From Hydractinia symbiolongicarpus (Eukaryota > Cnidaria > Hydrozoa > Anthoathecata > Hydractiniidae): DNA of 64,000 bases. The stretch covers positions 3,844,001 to 3,908,000 of the forward strand of contig NC_079886.1 of the NCBI RefSeq assembly GCF_029227915.1, read 5' to 3'. Below, in pieces: positions 1 to 12,900 of this stretch. Every line of letters starts with the position of its first letter. Positions within the stretch are counted from its first letter, which is position 1. The translations under genes and the position numbers were made by a program. The notes beneath the pieces were generated by a model, which saw only the letters and a list, made by a program, of their open reading frames with translations, had not been told where the DNA came from and did no database searches.

Positions 1-373
1 TGCGTCACATATTCGTACCAACATGTGTTTAGCGATATTTTTCTGATATTACTAGGTTGCATCGCTTTTAACACTGAAACAATTAACTGTGGGACTTAAT
101 TGCACTGATTTTGGACTTTAACTTTATAAATGTGATAATTGAAACAATTGGACTCCATGCAATAACATTCTTTTTAAATTGGCATGATTGACGGAACTCA
201 GCGATTACACTGGGCGCTGTGGTAGCGCTTCATTTAAAAATGTAGATATGTAAGTCATTTTTTTGTGTGGGGCCAATCCTAGCCGTTATCGCACGCTGAA
301 GAAATTGTGACAGTTTCAAAAACTACATTTCATTGACTTTCTAACGGTATCAGTCCGTTTCAGTTACAACGGT

Positions 374-746
374 TGCGTCACATATTCGTACCAACATGTA
401 TTTTGCGATATTTTTCTGATATTACTAGGTTGTATCGCTTTTAACAGTGAAACGATTGACTGTGGGACTTAATTGAACTGACTTTGGACTTTAACTTTAT
501 AAGTGTGATAATTGAGACAATTGGACTCCATGAAATAACATTCTTCTTGAATTGGCATGATTGCCGGAACTCAGCGGTTAAACTGGGCGCTGTGGTAGCG
601 CTTCATTTAAAAATGTAGATATGTAAGTCATTATTTTGTGTGGGGACAATCCTAGCCGTTATCGCACGCTGAAGAAATACAGACAGTTTCAAAAACTAAA
701 TTTCGTTGACTTTCTATTGGTATCAGTCCGTTTCTGTTACTACGGT
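374..746 (+). repeat. Representative satellite monomer with landmarks
   Basis: One full 373-bp unit, given as a reference for phase. It holds a short stem GCGCT-GTGGT-AGCGC at 587-601 and a second stem AGTTT-CAA-AAACT at 685-697. In the neighbouring monomer a cluster of AACGG (343-347), CCGTT (355-359) and AACGG (368-372) gives alternating inverted repeats. Typical monomers contain four or five TTAA tetranucleotides (in TTTTAACAG, GACTTAATTG, CTTTAACTTT, TTCTTAAATT and CATTTAAAAA), which are potential piggyBac targets. The length is close to two nucleosome repeats. No canonical hammerhead core or CENP-B box was found. Confidence 0.9.
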
Positions 747-3250
747 TGCGTCACATATTCGTACCAACATGTATTTAGCAATATTTTTCTGATATTACTA
801 GGTTGCATCGCTTTTACCAGTGAAACGATTGACTGTAGGACTTACTTGAACTGATTTTGGACTTTAACTTTATAAATGTGATAATTAAAACAATTGGACT
901 CCATGCAATAACATTCTTCTTAAATTGGCATGATTGACGGAACTCAGCGATTACACTGGGCGCTGTGGTAGCGCTTACTTTTAAAAATGTAGATATGTAA
1001 GTCATTTTTTACTGTGGGACCAATCCTAGCCGTTATCGCACGCTGAAGAAATTGAGACAGTTTCAAAAACTACATTTCATTGACTTTCTAACGGTTTCAG
1101 CCCGTTTGAGTTACAACAGTTGGGTCACATTTTCGTGCCAACATGTATTTAGCGATATTTTTCTGATATTACTAGGTTGCATCGCTTTTAACAGTGAAAA
1201 TGATTGACTGTGGGACATAATTGAACTGATTTCGGACTGTGACCTTACAAATGTGATGAATGAGACAATTGGAATCCATGAAATAACATTCTTCTTAAAT
1301 TAGCATGATTGACGGAACTCAGCGATTACACTGGGCGCTGTGGTAGCGCTTTATTTAAAAATGTAGATATGTAAGTCATTTTTTACTGTGGGACCAATAC
1401 TAGCCGTCATCGCACCCTGAAGAAATTGAGACAGTTTCAAAAACTACATTTCATTGACTTTCTAACGGTGTCAGCCCGTTTGAGTTACAACAGTTGGGTA
1501 ACATTTTCGTACCAACATGTTTTTAGCGATATTTTTCTGATATTACTAGGTTGTATCGCTTTTAACAGTGAAACGATTGACTGTGGGACTTAATTGAACT
1601 GATTTGGGACTTTAACTTTATAAGTGTGATAATTGAGACAATTGGACTCCATGAAATAACATTCTTCTTAAATTGGCATGATTGCCGGAACTCAGCGGTT
1701 AAACTGGGCGCTGTGGTAGCGCTTCATTTAAAAATGTAGATATATAAGTCATTTTTTACTGTAGGACCAATCCTAGCCGTTATCGCACGCTGAAGAAATA
1801 CAGACAGTTTCAAAAACTACATTTTGTTGACTTTTTATCGGTATCAGTCCGTTTCAGTTACTACGGTTGCGTCACATATTCGTACCAACATGTATTTAGC
1901 GATATTTTTCTGATATTACTAGGTTGCATCGCTTTTAACAGTGAAACGATTGACTGTAGGACTTACTTGAACTGATTTTGGACTTTAACTTTATAAATGT
2001 GATAATTGAAACAATTGGACTCCATGCAATAACATTCTTCTTAAATTGGCATGATTGACGGAACTCAGCGATTACACTGGGCGATGTGGTAGCGCTTTAT
2101 TTAAAAATGTAGATATGTAAGTCATTTTTTACTGTGGGACCAATACTAGCCGTCATCGCAAGCTGAAGAAATTAAGACAGTTTCAAAAACTACATTTCAT
2201 TGACTTTCTAACGGTGTCAGCCCGTTTGAGTTACAACAGTTGAGTCACATTTTCGTACCAACATGTATTTAGCGATATTTTTCTGATATTACTAGGTTGC
2301 ATCGCTTTTAACAGTGAAAACAATTGACTGTGGGACTTAATTGAACTGATTTTGGACTGTGACCTTACAAATGTGATAAATGAGGCAATTGGATTCCATG
2401 AAATAACATTCTTCTTAAATTGACATGATTGACGGAACTCAGCGATTACACTGGGCGCTGTGGTAGCGCTTTATTTAAAAATATAGATATGTAAGTCATT
2501 TTTTACTGTGGGACCAATACTAGCCGTCATCGCACGCTGAAGAAATACAGACAGTTTCAAAAACTAAATTACGTTGTATTTCTATTGGTATCAGTCCGTT
2601 TCTGTTACTACGGTTGCGTCACATATTCGTACCAACATGTATTTAGCAATATTTTTCTGATATTACTAGGTTGCATCGCTTTTAACAGTGAAACGATTGA
2701 CTGTAGGACTTACTTGAACTAATTTTGGACTTTAACTTTATAAATGTGATAATTAAAACAATTGGACTCCATGCAATAACATTCTTCTTAAATTGGCATG
2801 ATTGACGGAACTCAGCGATTACACTGGGCGCTGTGGTAGCGCTTACTTTTAAAAATGTAGATATGTAAGTCATTTTTTACTGTAGGGCCAATCCTAGCCG
2901 TTATCGCACGCTGAAGAAATTGAGACAGTTTCAAAAACTACATTTCATTGACTTTCTAACGGTGTCAGCCCGTTTAAGTTACAACAGTTGGGTCACATTT
3001 TCGTACCAACATGTATTTAGCGATATTTTTCTGATATTACTAGGTTGCATCGCTTTTAACAGTGAAAACGATTGACTGTGGGACATAATTGAACTGATTT
3101 CGGACTGTGACCTTACAAATGTGATGAATGAGACAATTGGAATCCATGAAATAACATTCTTCTTAAATTGGCATGATTGACGGAACTCAGCGATTACACT
3201 GGGCGCTGTGGTAGCGCTTTATTTAAAAATGTAGATATGTAAGTCATTTT
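670..3250 (+). repeat. Satellite block with 1868-bp (five-monomer) repeat
   Basis: The stretch about 670-1380 recurs about 1868 bp downstream at 2538-3250. Both copies share unusual variants such as CTATTGGTATCAG, a TTACTTTTAAAAATG variant of the GCGCTT block, and GACATAATTGAACTGATTTC. 1868 bp is five monomers. The similarity fades after about 1390/3260, so this is a partial duplicate rather than a long regular run. Confidence 0.75.
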
Positions 3251-6200
3251 TTACTGTGGGACCAATACTAGCCGTCATCGCACGCTGAAGAAATTAAGAC
3301 AGTTTCAAAAACTACATTTCATTGACTTTCTAACGGTGTCAGCCCGTTTGAGTTACAACAGTTGGGTCACATTTTCGTACCAACATGAATTTAGCGATAT
3401 TTTTCTGATATTACTAGGTTGTATCGCTTTTAACAGTGAAACGATTGACTGTGAGACTTAATTGAACTGACTTTGGACTTTAACTTTATAAGTGTGATAA
3501 TTGAGACAATTGGATCCATGAAATAACATTCTTCTTAAATTGGCATGATTGACGGAACTCAGCGATTACACTGGGCGATGTGGTAGCGCTTACTTTTTAA
3601 AATGTAGATATGTAAGTCATTTTTTACTGTGGGGCCAATCCTAGCCGTTATCGCACACTGAAGAAATTGAGACAGTTTCAAAAACTACATTTCATTGACT
3701 TTCTAACGGTGTCAGCCCGTTTGAGTTACAACAGTTGAGTCACATTTTCGTACCAACATGTATTTAGCGATATTTTTCTGATATTACTAGGTTGCATCGC
3801 TTTTAACAGTGAAAACGATTGACTGTGGGACTTAATTGAACTGATTTTGGACTGTGACCTTACAAATGTGATAAATGAGGCTATTGGACTCCATGAAATA
3901 ACATTCTTCTTAAATTGGCATGATTGACAGAACTCAGCGATTACACTGGGCGCTGTGGTAGCGCTTTATTTAAAAATGTAGATATGTAAGTCATTTTTTA
4001 CTGTGGGACCAATACTAGCCGTCATCGCACGCTGAAGAAATTAAGACAGTTTCAAAAACTACATTTCATTGACTTTCTAACGGTGTCAGCCCGTTTGAGT
4101 TACAACAGTTGGGTCACATTTTCGTACCAACATGAATTTAGCGATATTTTTCTGATATTACTAGGTTGTATCGCTTTTAACAGTGAAACGATTGACTGTG
4201 GGACTTAATTGAACTGACTTTGGACTTTGACTTTATAAGTGTGATAATTGAGACAATTGGACTCAATGAAATAACATTCTTCTTAAATTGGCATGATTGA
4301 CGGAACTCAGCGATTACACTGGGCGATGTGGTAGCGCTTACTTTTTAAAATGTAGATATGTAAGTCATTTTTTACTGTGGGGCCAATCCTAGCCGTTATC
4401 GCACACTGAAGAAATTGAGACAGTTTCAAAAACTACATTTCATTGACTTTCTAACGGTGTCAGCCCGTTTGAGTTACAACAGTTGAGTCACATTTTCGTA
4501 CCAACATGTATTTAGCGATATTTTTCTGATATTACTAGGTTGCATCGCTTTTAACAGTGAAAACGATTGACTGTGGGACTTAATTGAACTGATTTTGGAC
4601 TGTGACCTTACAAATGTGATAAATGAGGCTATTGGACTCCATGAAATAACATTCTTCTTAAATTGGCATGATTGACGGAACTCAGCGATTACACTGGGCG
4701 CTGTGGTAGCGCTTTATTTAAAAATGTAGATATGTAAGTCATTTTTTACTGTGGGGCCAATACTAGCCGTCATGGCACGCTGAAGAAATTAAGACAGTTT
4801 CAAAATGTACATTTCATTGACTTTCTAACGGTGTCAGCCCGTTTGAGTTACAACAGTTGGGTCACATTTTCGTACCAACATGAATTTAGCGATATTTTTC
4901 TGATATTACTAGGTTGTATCGCTTTTAACAGTGAAACGATTGACTGTGGGACTTAATTGAACTGACTGTGGACTTTAACTTTATAAGTGTGATAATTGAC
5001 ACAATTGGACTCCATGAAATAACATTCTTCTTAAATTGGCATGATTGCCGGAACTCAGCGGTTAAACTGGGCGCTGTGGTAGCGCTTCATTTAAAAATGT
5101 AGATATATAAGTCGTTTTTTACTGTGGGACCACTTATAGCCGCTATCGCACGCCGAAGAAGTTGAGACATTTTCGAAAACTACATTTTGTTGACTTTTTA
5201 TCGGTATCAGTCTGTTTCAGTTACTACGGTTGCGTCACATATTCGTACCAACATGTATTTAGCGATATTTTTCTGATATTACTAGGTTGCATCGCTTTTA
5301 ACAGTGAAACGATTGACTGTAGGACTTACTTGAACTGATTTTGGACTTTAACTTTATAAATGTGATAATTGAAACAATTGGACTCCATGCAATAACATTC
5401 TTCTTAAATTGGCATGATTGACGGAACTCAGCGATTACACTGGGCGATGTGGTAGCGCTTACTTTTTAAAATGTAGATATGTAAGTCATTTTTTACTTTG
5501 AGGCCAATCCTAGCCGTTATCGCACGCTGAAGAAATTGAGACAGTTTCAAAAACTACATTTCATTGACTTTCTAACGGTGTCAGCCCGTTTGAGTTACAA
5601 CAGTTGAGTCACATTTTCGTACCAACATGTACTTAGCGATATTTTTCTGATATTACTAGGTTGCATCGCTTTTAACAGTGAAAACGATTGACTGTGGGAC
5701 TTAATTGAACTGATTTTGGACTGTGACCTTACAAATGTGATAAATGAGGCTATTGGACTCCATGAAATAACATTCTTCTTAAATTGGCATGATTGACGGA
5801 ACTCAGCGATTACACTGGGCGCTGTGGTAGCGCTTTATTTAAAAATGTAGATATGTAAGTCATTTTTTACTGTGGGACCAATACTAGCCGTCATCGCACG
5901 CTGAAGAAATTAAGACAGTTTCAAAAACTACATTTCATTGACTTTCTAACGGTGTCAGCCCGTTTGAGTTACAACAGTTGAGTCACATTTTCGTACCAAC
6001 ATGTATTTAGCGATATATTTCTGATATTACTAGGTTGCATCGCTTTTAACAGTGAAAACGATTGACTGTGGGACTTAATTGAACTGATTTTGGACTGTGA
6101 CCTTACAAATGTGATAAATGAGGCTATTGGACTCCATGAAATAACATTCTTCTTAAATTGGCATGATTGACAGAACTCAGCGATTACACTGGGCGCTGTG

Positions 6201-9200
6201 GTAGCGCTTTATTTAAAAATGTAGATATGTAAGTCATTTTTTACTGTGGGGCCAATCCTAGCCGTTATCGCACACTGAAGAAGTTGAGACAGTTTCAAAA
6301 ACTACATTTCATTGACTTTCTAACGGTGTCAGCCCGTTTGAGTTACAACAGTTGAGTCACATTTTCGTACCAACATGTATTTAGCGATATTTTTCTGATA
6401 TTACTAGGTTGCATCGCTTTTAACAGTGAAAACGATTGACTGTGGGACTTAATTGAACTGATTTTGGACTGTGACCTTACAAATGTGATAAATGAGGCTA
6501 TTGGACTCCATGAAATAACATTCTTCTTAAATTGGCATGATTGACGGAACTCAGCGATTACACTGGGCGCTGTGGTAGCGCTTTATTTAAAAATGTAGAT
6601 ATGTAAGTCATTTTTTACTGTGGGGCCAATACTAGCCGTCATCGCACGCTGAAGAAATTAAGACAGTTTCAAAAACTACATTTCATTGACTTTCTAACGG
6701 TGTCAGCCCGTTTGAGTTACAACAGTTGGGTCACATTTTCGTACCAACATGAATTTAGCGATATTTTTCTGATATTACTAGGTTGTATCGCTTTTAACAG
6801 TGAAACGATTGACTGTGGGACTTAATTGAACTGACTGTGGACTTTAACTTTATAAGTGTGATAATTGACACAATTGCACTCCATGCAATAACATTCTTCT
6901 TAAATTGGCATGATTGACGGAACTCAGCGATTACACTGGGCGATGTGGTAGCGCTTACTTTTTAAAATGTAGATATGTAAGTCATTTTTTACTGTGAGGC
7001 CAATCCTAGCCGTTATCGCACGCTGAAGAAATTGAGACAGTTTCAAAAACTACATTTCATTGACTTTCTAACGGTGTCAGCCCGTTTGAGTTACAACAGT
7101 TGAGTCACATTTTCGTACCAACATGTATTTAGCGATATTTTTCTGATATTACTAGGTTGCATCGCTTTTAACAGTGAAAACGATTGACTGTGGGACTTAA
7201 TTGAACTGATTTTGGACTGTGACCTTACAAATGTGATAAATGAGGCTATTGGACTCCATGAAATAACATTCTTCTTAAATTGGCATGATTGACGGAACTC
7301 AGCGATTACACTGGGCGCTGTGGTAGCGCTTTATTTAAAAATGTAGATATGTAAGTCATTTTTTACTGTGGGACCAATACTAGCCGTCATCGCACGCTGA
7401 AGAAATTAAGACAGTTTCAAAAACTACATTTCATTGACTTTCTAACGGTGTCAGCCCGTTTGAGTTACAACAGTTGAGTCACATTTTCGTACCAACATGT
7501 ATTTAGCGATATTTTTCTGATGTTACTAGGTTGCATCGCTTTTAACAGTGAAAACGATTGACTGTGGGACTTAATTGAACTGATTTTGGACTGTGACCTT
7601 ACAAATGTGATAAATGAGGCTATTGGACTCCATGAAATAACATTCTTCTTAAATTGGCATGATTGACAGAACTCAGCGATTACACTGGGCGCTGTGGTAG
7701 CGCTTTATTTAAAAATGTAGATATGTAAGTCATTTTTTACTGTGGGGCCAATCCTAGCCGTTATCGCACACTGAAGAAATTGAGACAGTTTCAAAAACTA
7801 CATTTCATTGACTTTCTAACGGTGTCAGCCCGTTTGAGTTACAACAGTTGAGTCACATTTTCGTACCAACATGTATTTAGCGATATTTTTCTGATATTAC
7901 TAGGTTGCATCGCTTTTAACAGTGAAAACGATTGACTGTGGGACTTAATTGAACTGATTTTGGACTGTGACCTTACAAATGTGATAAATGAGGCTATTGG
8001 ACTCCATGAAATAACATTCTTCTTAAATTGGCATGATTGACTTAACTCAGCGATTACACTGGGCGCTGTGGTAGCGCTTTATTTAAAAATGTAGATATGT
8101 AAGTCATTTTTTACTGTGGGACCAATACTAGCCGTCATCGCACGCTGAAGAAATTAAGACAGTTTCAAAAACTACATTTCATTGACTTTCTAACGGTGTC
8201 AGCCCGTTTGAGTTACAACAGTTGGGTCACATTTTCGTACCAACATGAATTTAGCGATATTTTTCTGATATTACTAGGTTGTATCGCTTTTAACAGTGAA
8301 ACGATTGACTGTGGGACTTAATTGAACTGATTTTGGACTGTGACCTTACAAATGTGATAAATGAGGCTATTGGACTCCATGAAATAACATTCTTCTTAAA
8401 TTGGCATGATTGACGGAACTCAGCGATTACACTGGGCGCTGTGGTAGCGCTTTATTTAAAAATGTAGATATGTAAGTCATTTTTTACTGTGGGACCAATA
8501 CTAGCCGTCATCGCACGCTGAAGAAATTAAGACAGTTTCAAAAACTACATTTCATTGACTTTCTAACGGTGTCAGCCCGTTTGAGTTACAACAGTTGAGT
8601 CACATTTTCGTACCAACATGTATTTAGCGATTTTTTTCTGATATTACTAGGTTGCATCGCTTTTAACAGTGAAAACGATTGACTGTGGGACTTAATTGAA
8701 CTGATTTTGGACTGTGACCTTTCAAATGTGATAAATGAGGCTATTGGACTCCATGAAATAACATTCTTCTTAAATTGGCATAATTGACAGAACTCAGCGA
8801 TTACACTGGGCGCTGTGGTAGCGCTTTATTTAAAAATGTAGATATGTAAGTCATTTTTTACTGTGGGAACAATACTAGCCGTCATCGCACGCTGAAGAAA
8901 TTAAGACAGTTTCAAAAACTACATTTCATTGACTTTCTAACGGTGTCAGCCCGTTTGAGTTACAACAGTTGGGTCACATTTTCGTACCAACATGAATTTA
9001 GCGATATTTTTCTGATATTACTAGGTTGTATCGCTTTTAACAGTGAAACGATTGACTGTGGGACTTAATTGAACTGACTTTGGACTTTAACTTTATAAGT
9101 GTGATAATTGAGATAATTGGACTCAATGAAATAACATTCTTCTTAAATTGGCATGATTGACGGAACTCAGCGATTACACTGGGCGATGTGGTAGCGCTTA

Positions 9201-10860
9201 CTTTTTAAAATGTAGATATGTAAGTCATTTTTTACTGTGGGGCCAATCCTAGCCGTTATCGCACACTGAAGAAATTGAGACAGTTTCAAAAACTACATTT
9301 CATTGACTTTCTAACGGTGTCAGCCCGTTTGAGTTACAACAGTTGAGTCACATTTTCGTACCAACATGTATTTAGCGATATTTTTCTGATATTACTAGGT
9401 TGCATCGCTTTTAACAGTGAAAACGATTGACTGTGGGACTTAATTGAACTGATTTTGGACTGTGACCTTACAAATGTGATAAATGAGGCTATTGGACTCC
9501 ATGAAATAACATTCTTCTTAAATTGGCATGATTGAAGGAACTCAGCGATTACACTGGGCGCTGTGGTAGCGCTTTATTTAAAAATGTAGATATGTAAGTC
9601 ATTTTTTACTGTGGGACCAATACTAGCCGTCATCGCACGCTGAAGAAATTAAGACAGTTTCAAAAACTACATTTCATTGACTTTCTAACGGTGTCAGCCC
9701 GTTTGAGTTACAACAGTTGGGTCACATTTTCGTACCAACATGAATTTAGCGATATTTTTCTGATATTACTAGGTTGTATCGCTTTTAACAGTGAAACGAT
9801 TGACTGTGGGACTTAATTGAACTGACTTTGGACTTTAACTTTATAAGTGTGATAATTGAGACAATTGGACTCCATGAAATAACATTCTTCTTAAATTGGC
9901 ATGATTGCCGGAACTCAGCGGTTAAACTGGGCGCTGTGGTAGCGCTTCATTTAAAAATGTAGATATATAAGTCGTTTTTTACTGTGGGACCACTTATAGC
10001 CGCTATCGCACGCCGAAGAAGTTGAGACATTTTCGAAAACTACATTTTGTTGACTTTTTATCGGTATCAGTCCGTTTCAGTTACTACGGTTGCGTCACAT
10101 ATTCGTACCAACATGTATTTAGCGATATTTTTCTGATATTACTAGGTTGCATCGCTTTTAACAGTGAAACGATTGACTGTAGGACTTACTTGAACTGATT
10201 TTGGACTTTAACTTTATAAATGTGATAATTGAAACAATTGGACTCCATGCAATAACATTCTTCTTAAATTGGCATGATTGACGGAACTCAGCGATTACAC
10301 TGGGCGATGTGGTAGCGCTTACTTTTTAAAATGTAGATATATAAGTCATTTTTTACTGTGAGGCCAATCCTAGCCGTTATCGCACGCTGAAGAAATTGAG
10401 ACAGTTTCAAAAACTACATTTCATTGACTTTCTAACGGTGTCAGCCCGTTTGAGTTACAACAGTTGAGTCACATTTTCGTACCAACATGTATTTAGCGAT
10501 ATTTTTCTGATATTACTAGGTTGCATCGCTTTTAACAGTGAAAACGATTGACTGTGGGACTTAATTGAACTGATTTTGGACTATGACCTTACAAATGTGA
10601 TAAATGAGGCTATTGGACTCCATGAAATAACATTCTTCTTAAATTGGCATGATTGACGGAACTCAGCGATTACACTGGGCGCTGTGGTAGCGCTTTATTT
10701 AAAAATGTAGATATGTAAGTCATTTTTTACTGTGGGACCAATACTAGCCGTCATCGCACGCTGAAGAAATTAAGACAGTTTCAAAAACTACATTTCATTG
10801 ACTTTCTAACGGTGTCAGCCCGTTTGAGTTACAACAGTTGGGTCACATTTTCGTACCAAC
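3250..10860 (+). repeat. Satellite block with 4860-bp (13-monomer) repeat
   Basis: About 3.25-5.9 kb reappears at about 8.1-10.8 kb with a constant 4860-bp offset. Rare shared markers include GGACTCAATGAAATAAC (about 4260 and 9120) and the run from AAGTCGTTTTTTACTG through GACCACTTATAGCC (5110 and 9970). 4860 bp is 13 monomers. Between and within the copies one subfamily dominates, marked by GATAAATGAGGCTATTGG, together with a TTACTTTTTAAAATG variant at 3590, 4338, 5459, 6956, 9198 and 10319. This is the most homogeneous part of the left arm. Confidence 0.8.
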
Positions 10861-12900
10861 ATGAATTTACCGATATTTTTCTGATATTACTAGGTTGTAT
10901 CGTTTTTAACAGTGAAACGATTGACTGTGGGACTTAATTGAACTGACATTGGACTTTAACTTTATAAGTGTGATAATTGAGACAATTGGACTCCATGAAA
11001 TAACATTCTTCTTAAATTGGCATGATTGCCGGAACTCAGCGGTTAAACTGGGCGCTGTGGTAGCGCTTCATTTAAAAATGTAGATATATAAGTCCTTTTT
11101 TACTGTGGGACCACTCCTAGCCGCTATCGCACGCCGAAGAAGTTGAGACATTTTCGAAAACTACATTTGATTGACTTTCTAACGGTATCAGTCTGTTTCA
11201 GTTACAAAGCTTGGGTCACATTTTTGTACCAACATGTATTTAGCGATATTTTTCTGATATTACTAGGTTGCATCGCATTTAACAGTGAAACAATTGACTG
11301 TGGAACTTAATTGAACTGATTTTGGACTGTGACCTGACAAATATGATGAATGAGAAAATTGGACTCCATGAAGTAACATTCTTCTTAAATTGGCATGATT
11401 TCCGGTACTCAGCGATTACACTGGGTGCTGTGGTTGCGCTTCATTTAAAAATGCAGATAAATAAGTCATTTTTTACTGTAGGACCAATCCTAGCCGTTAT
11501 CGCACGCTGAAGAAATAGAGACAGTTTCAAAAACTACATTTCATTTGTTTTCTAACGGTTTCAGTCCGTTTCAGTTACAACGGTTGCGTCACATATTCGT
11601 ACCAACATGTATTTAGCGATATTTTTCTGATATTACTAGGTTGCATCGCTTTTAACAGTGAAAACGATTGACTGTGGGACATAATTGAACTGATTTTGGA
11701 CTGTGACCTTACAAATGTGATGAATGAGACAATTGGAATCCATGAAATAACATTCTTCTTAAATTGGCATGATTGACGGAACTCAGCGATTACACTGGGC
11801 GCTGTGGTAGCGCTTCATTTAAAAATGTAGATATGTAAGTCATTTTTTACTGTGGGACCAATACTAGCCGTCATCGCACCCTGAAGAAATTGAGACAGTT
11901 TCAAAAACTACATTTCATTGACTTTGTAACGGTGTCAGCCTGTTTGAGTTACAACAGTTGGGTAACATTTTCGTACCAACATGTTTTTAGCGATATTTTT
12001 CTGATATTACTAGGTTGTATCGCTTTTAACAGTAAAAAGATTGACTGTGGGACTTAATTGAACTGATTTAGGACTTTAACTTTATAAGTGTGATAATTGA
12101 GACAATTGGACTCCATGAAATAACATTCTTCTTAAATTGGCGTGATTGCCGGAACTCAGCGGTTAAACTGGGCGCTGTGGTAGCGCTTCATTTAAAAATG
12201 TAGATATTTAAGTCATTTTTTACTGTAGGACCAATCCTAGCCGTTATCGCACGCTGAAGAAATACAGACAGTTTCAAAAACTACATTTTGTTGACTTTTT
12301 ATCGGTATCAGTCCGTTTCAGTTACTACGGTTGCGTCACATATTCGTACCAACATGTATTTAGCGATATTTTTCTGATATTACTAGGTTGCATCGCTTTT
12401 AACAGTGAAACGGTTGACTGTAGGACTTACTTGAACTGATTTTGGACTTTAACTTTATAAATGTGATAATTGAAACAATTGGACTCCATGCAATAACATT
12501 CTTCTTAAATTGGCTTGATTGACGGAACTCAGCGATTACACTGGGCGATGTGGTAGCGCTTACTTTTTAAAATGTAGATATGTAAGTCATTTTTTACTGT
12601 GGGGCCAATCCTAGCCGTTATCGCACGCTGAAGAAATTGAGACAGTTTCAAATACTACATTTCATTGACTTTCTAACGGTGTCAGCCCGTTTGAGTTACA
12701 ACAGTTGAGTCACATTTTTGTACCAACATGTATTTAGCGATATTTTTCTGATATCACTAGGTTGCATCGCTTTTAACAGTGAAAACGATTGACTGTGGGA
12801 CTTAATTGAACTGACTTTGGACTTTAACTTTATAAGTGTGATAATTGAGACAATTGGACTCCATGAAATAACAATCTTCTTAAATTGGCATGATTGACGG
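10860..12900 (+). repeat. Satellite block, mixed subfamilies
   Basis: Ordinary + monomers of mixed type. About 11678-12560 closely matches about 1214-2100, an offset of 10464 bp or 28 monomers. The shared variants are GACATAATTGAAC, CGCACCCTGAAG, GGGTAACATTTTCG and GACTTTTTATCGG in the same order. The first monomer of the type with an open TGCAGATAAATAAG segment appears at 11322. No gene is present. Confidence 0.8.

Noticed and set aside
1-746. Monomer as an old dimer of about 187-bp halves
   Set aside because: ACTGTGGGAC occurs twice per monomer, but at unequal spacings of about 176 and 197 bp and with little other similarity between halves.
338-760. Hammerhead ribozyme in the satellite
   Set aside because: Segments such as CTGATACCGTTAGAAAG on one strand recall the core, but the required CTGANGA is absent in both orientations.
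338-760. CENP-B box
   Set aside because: The nearest candidate, TGTAACAGAAACGGG in the right arm, fails at the TTCG half of the motif.
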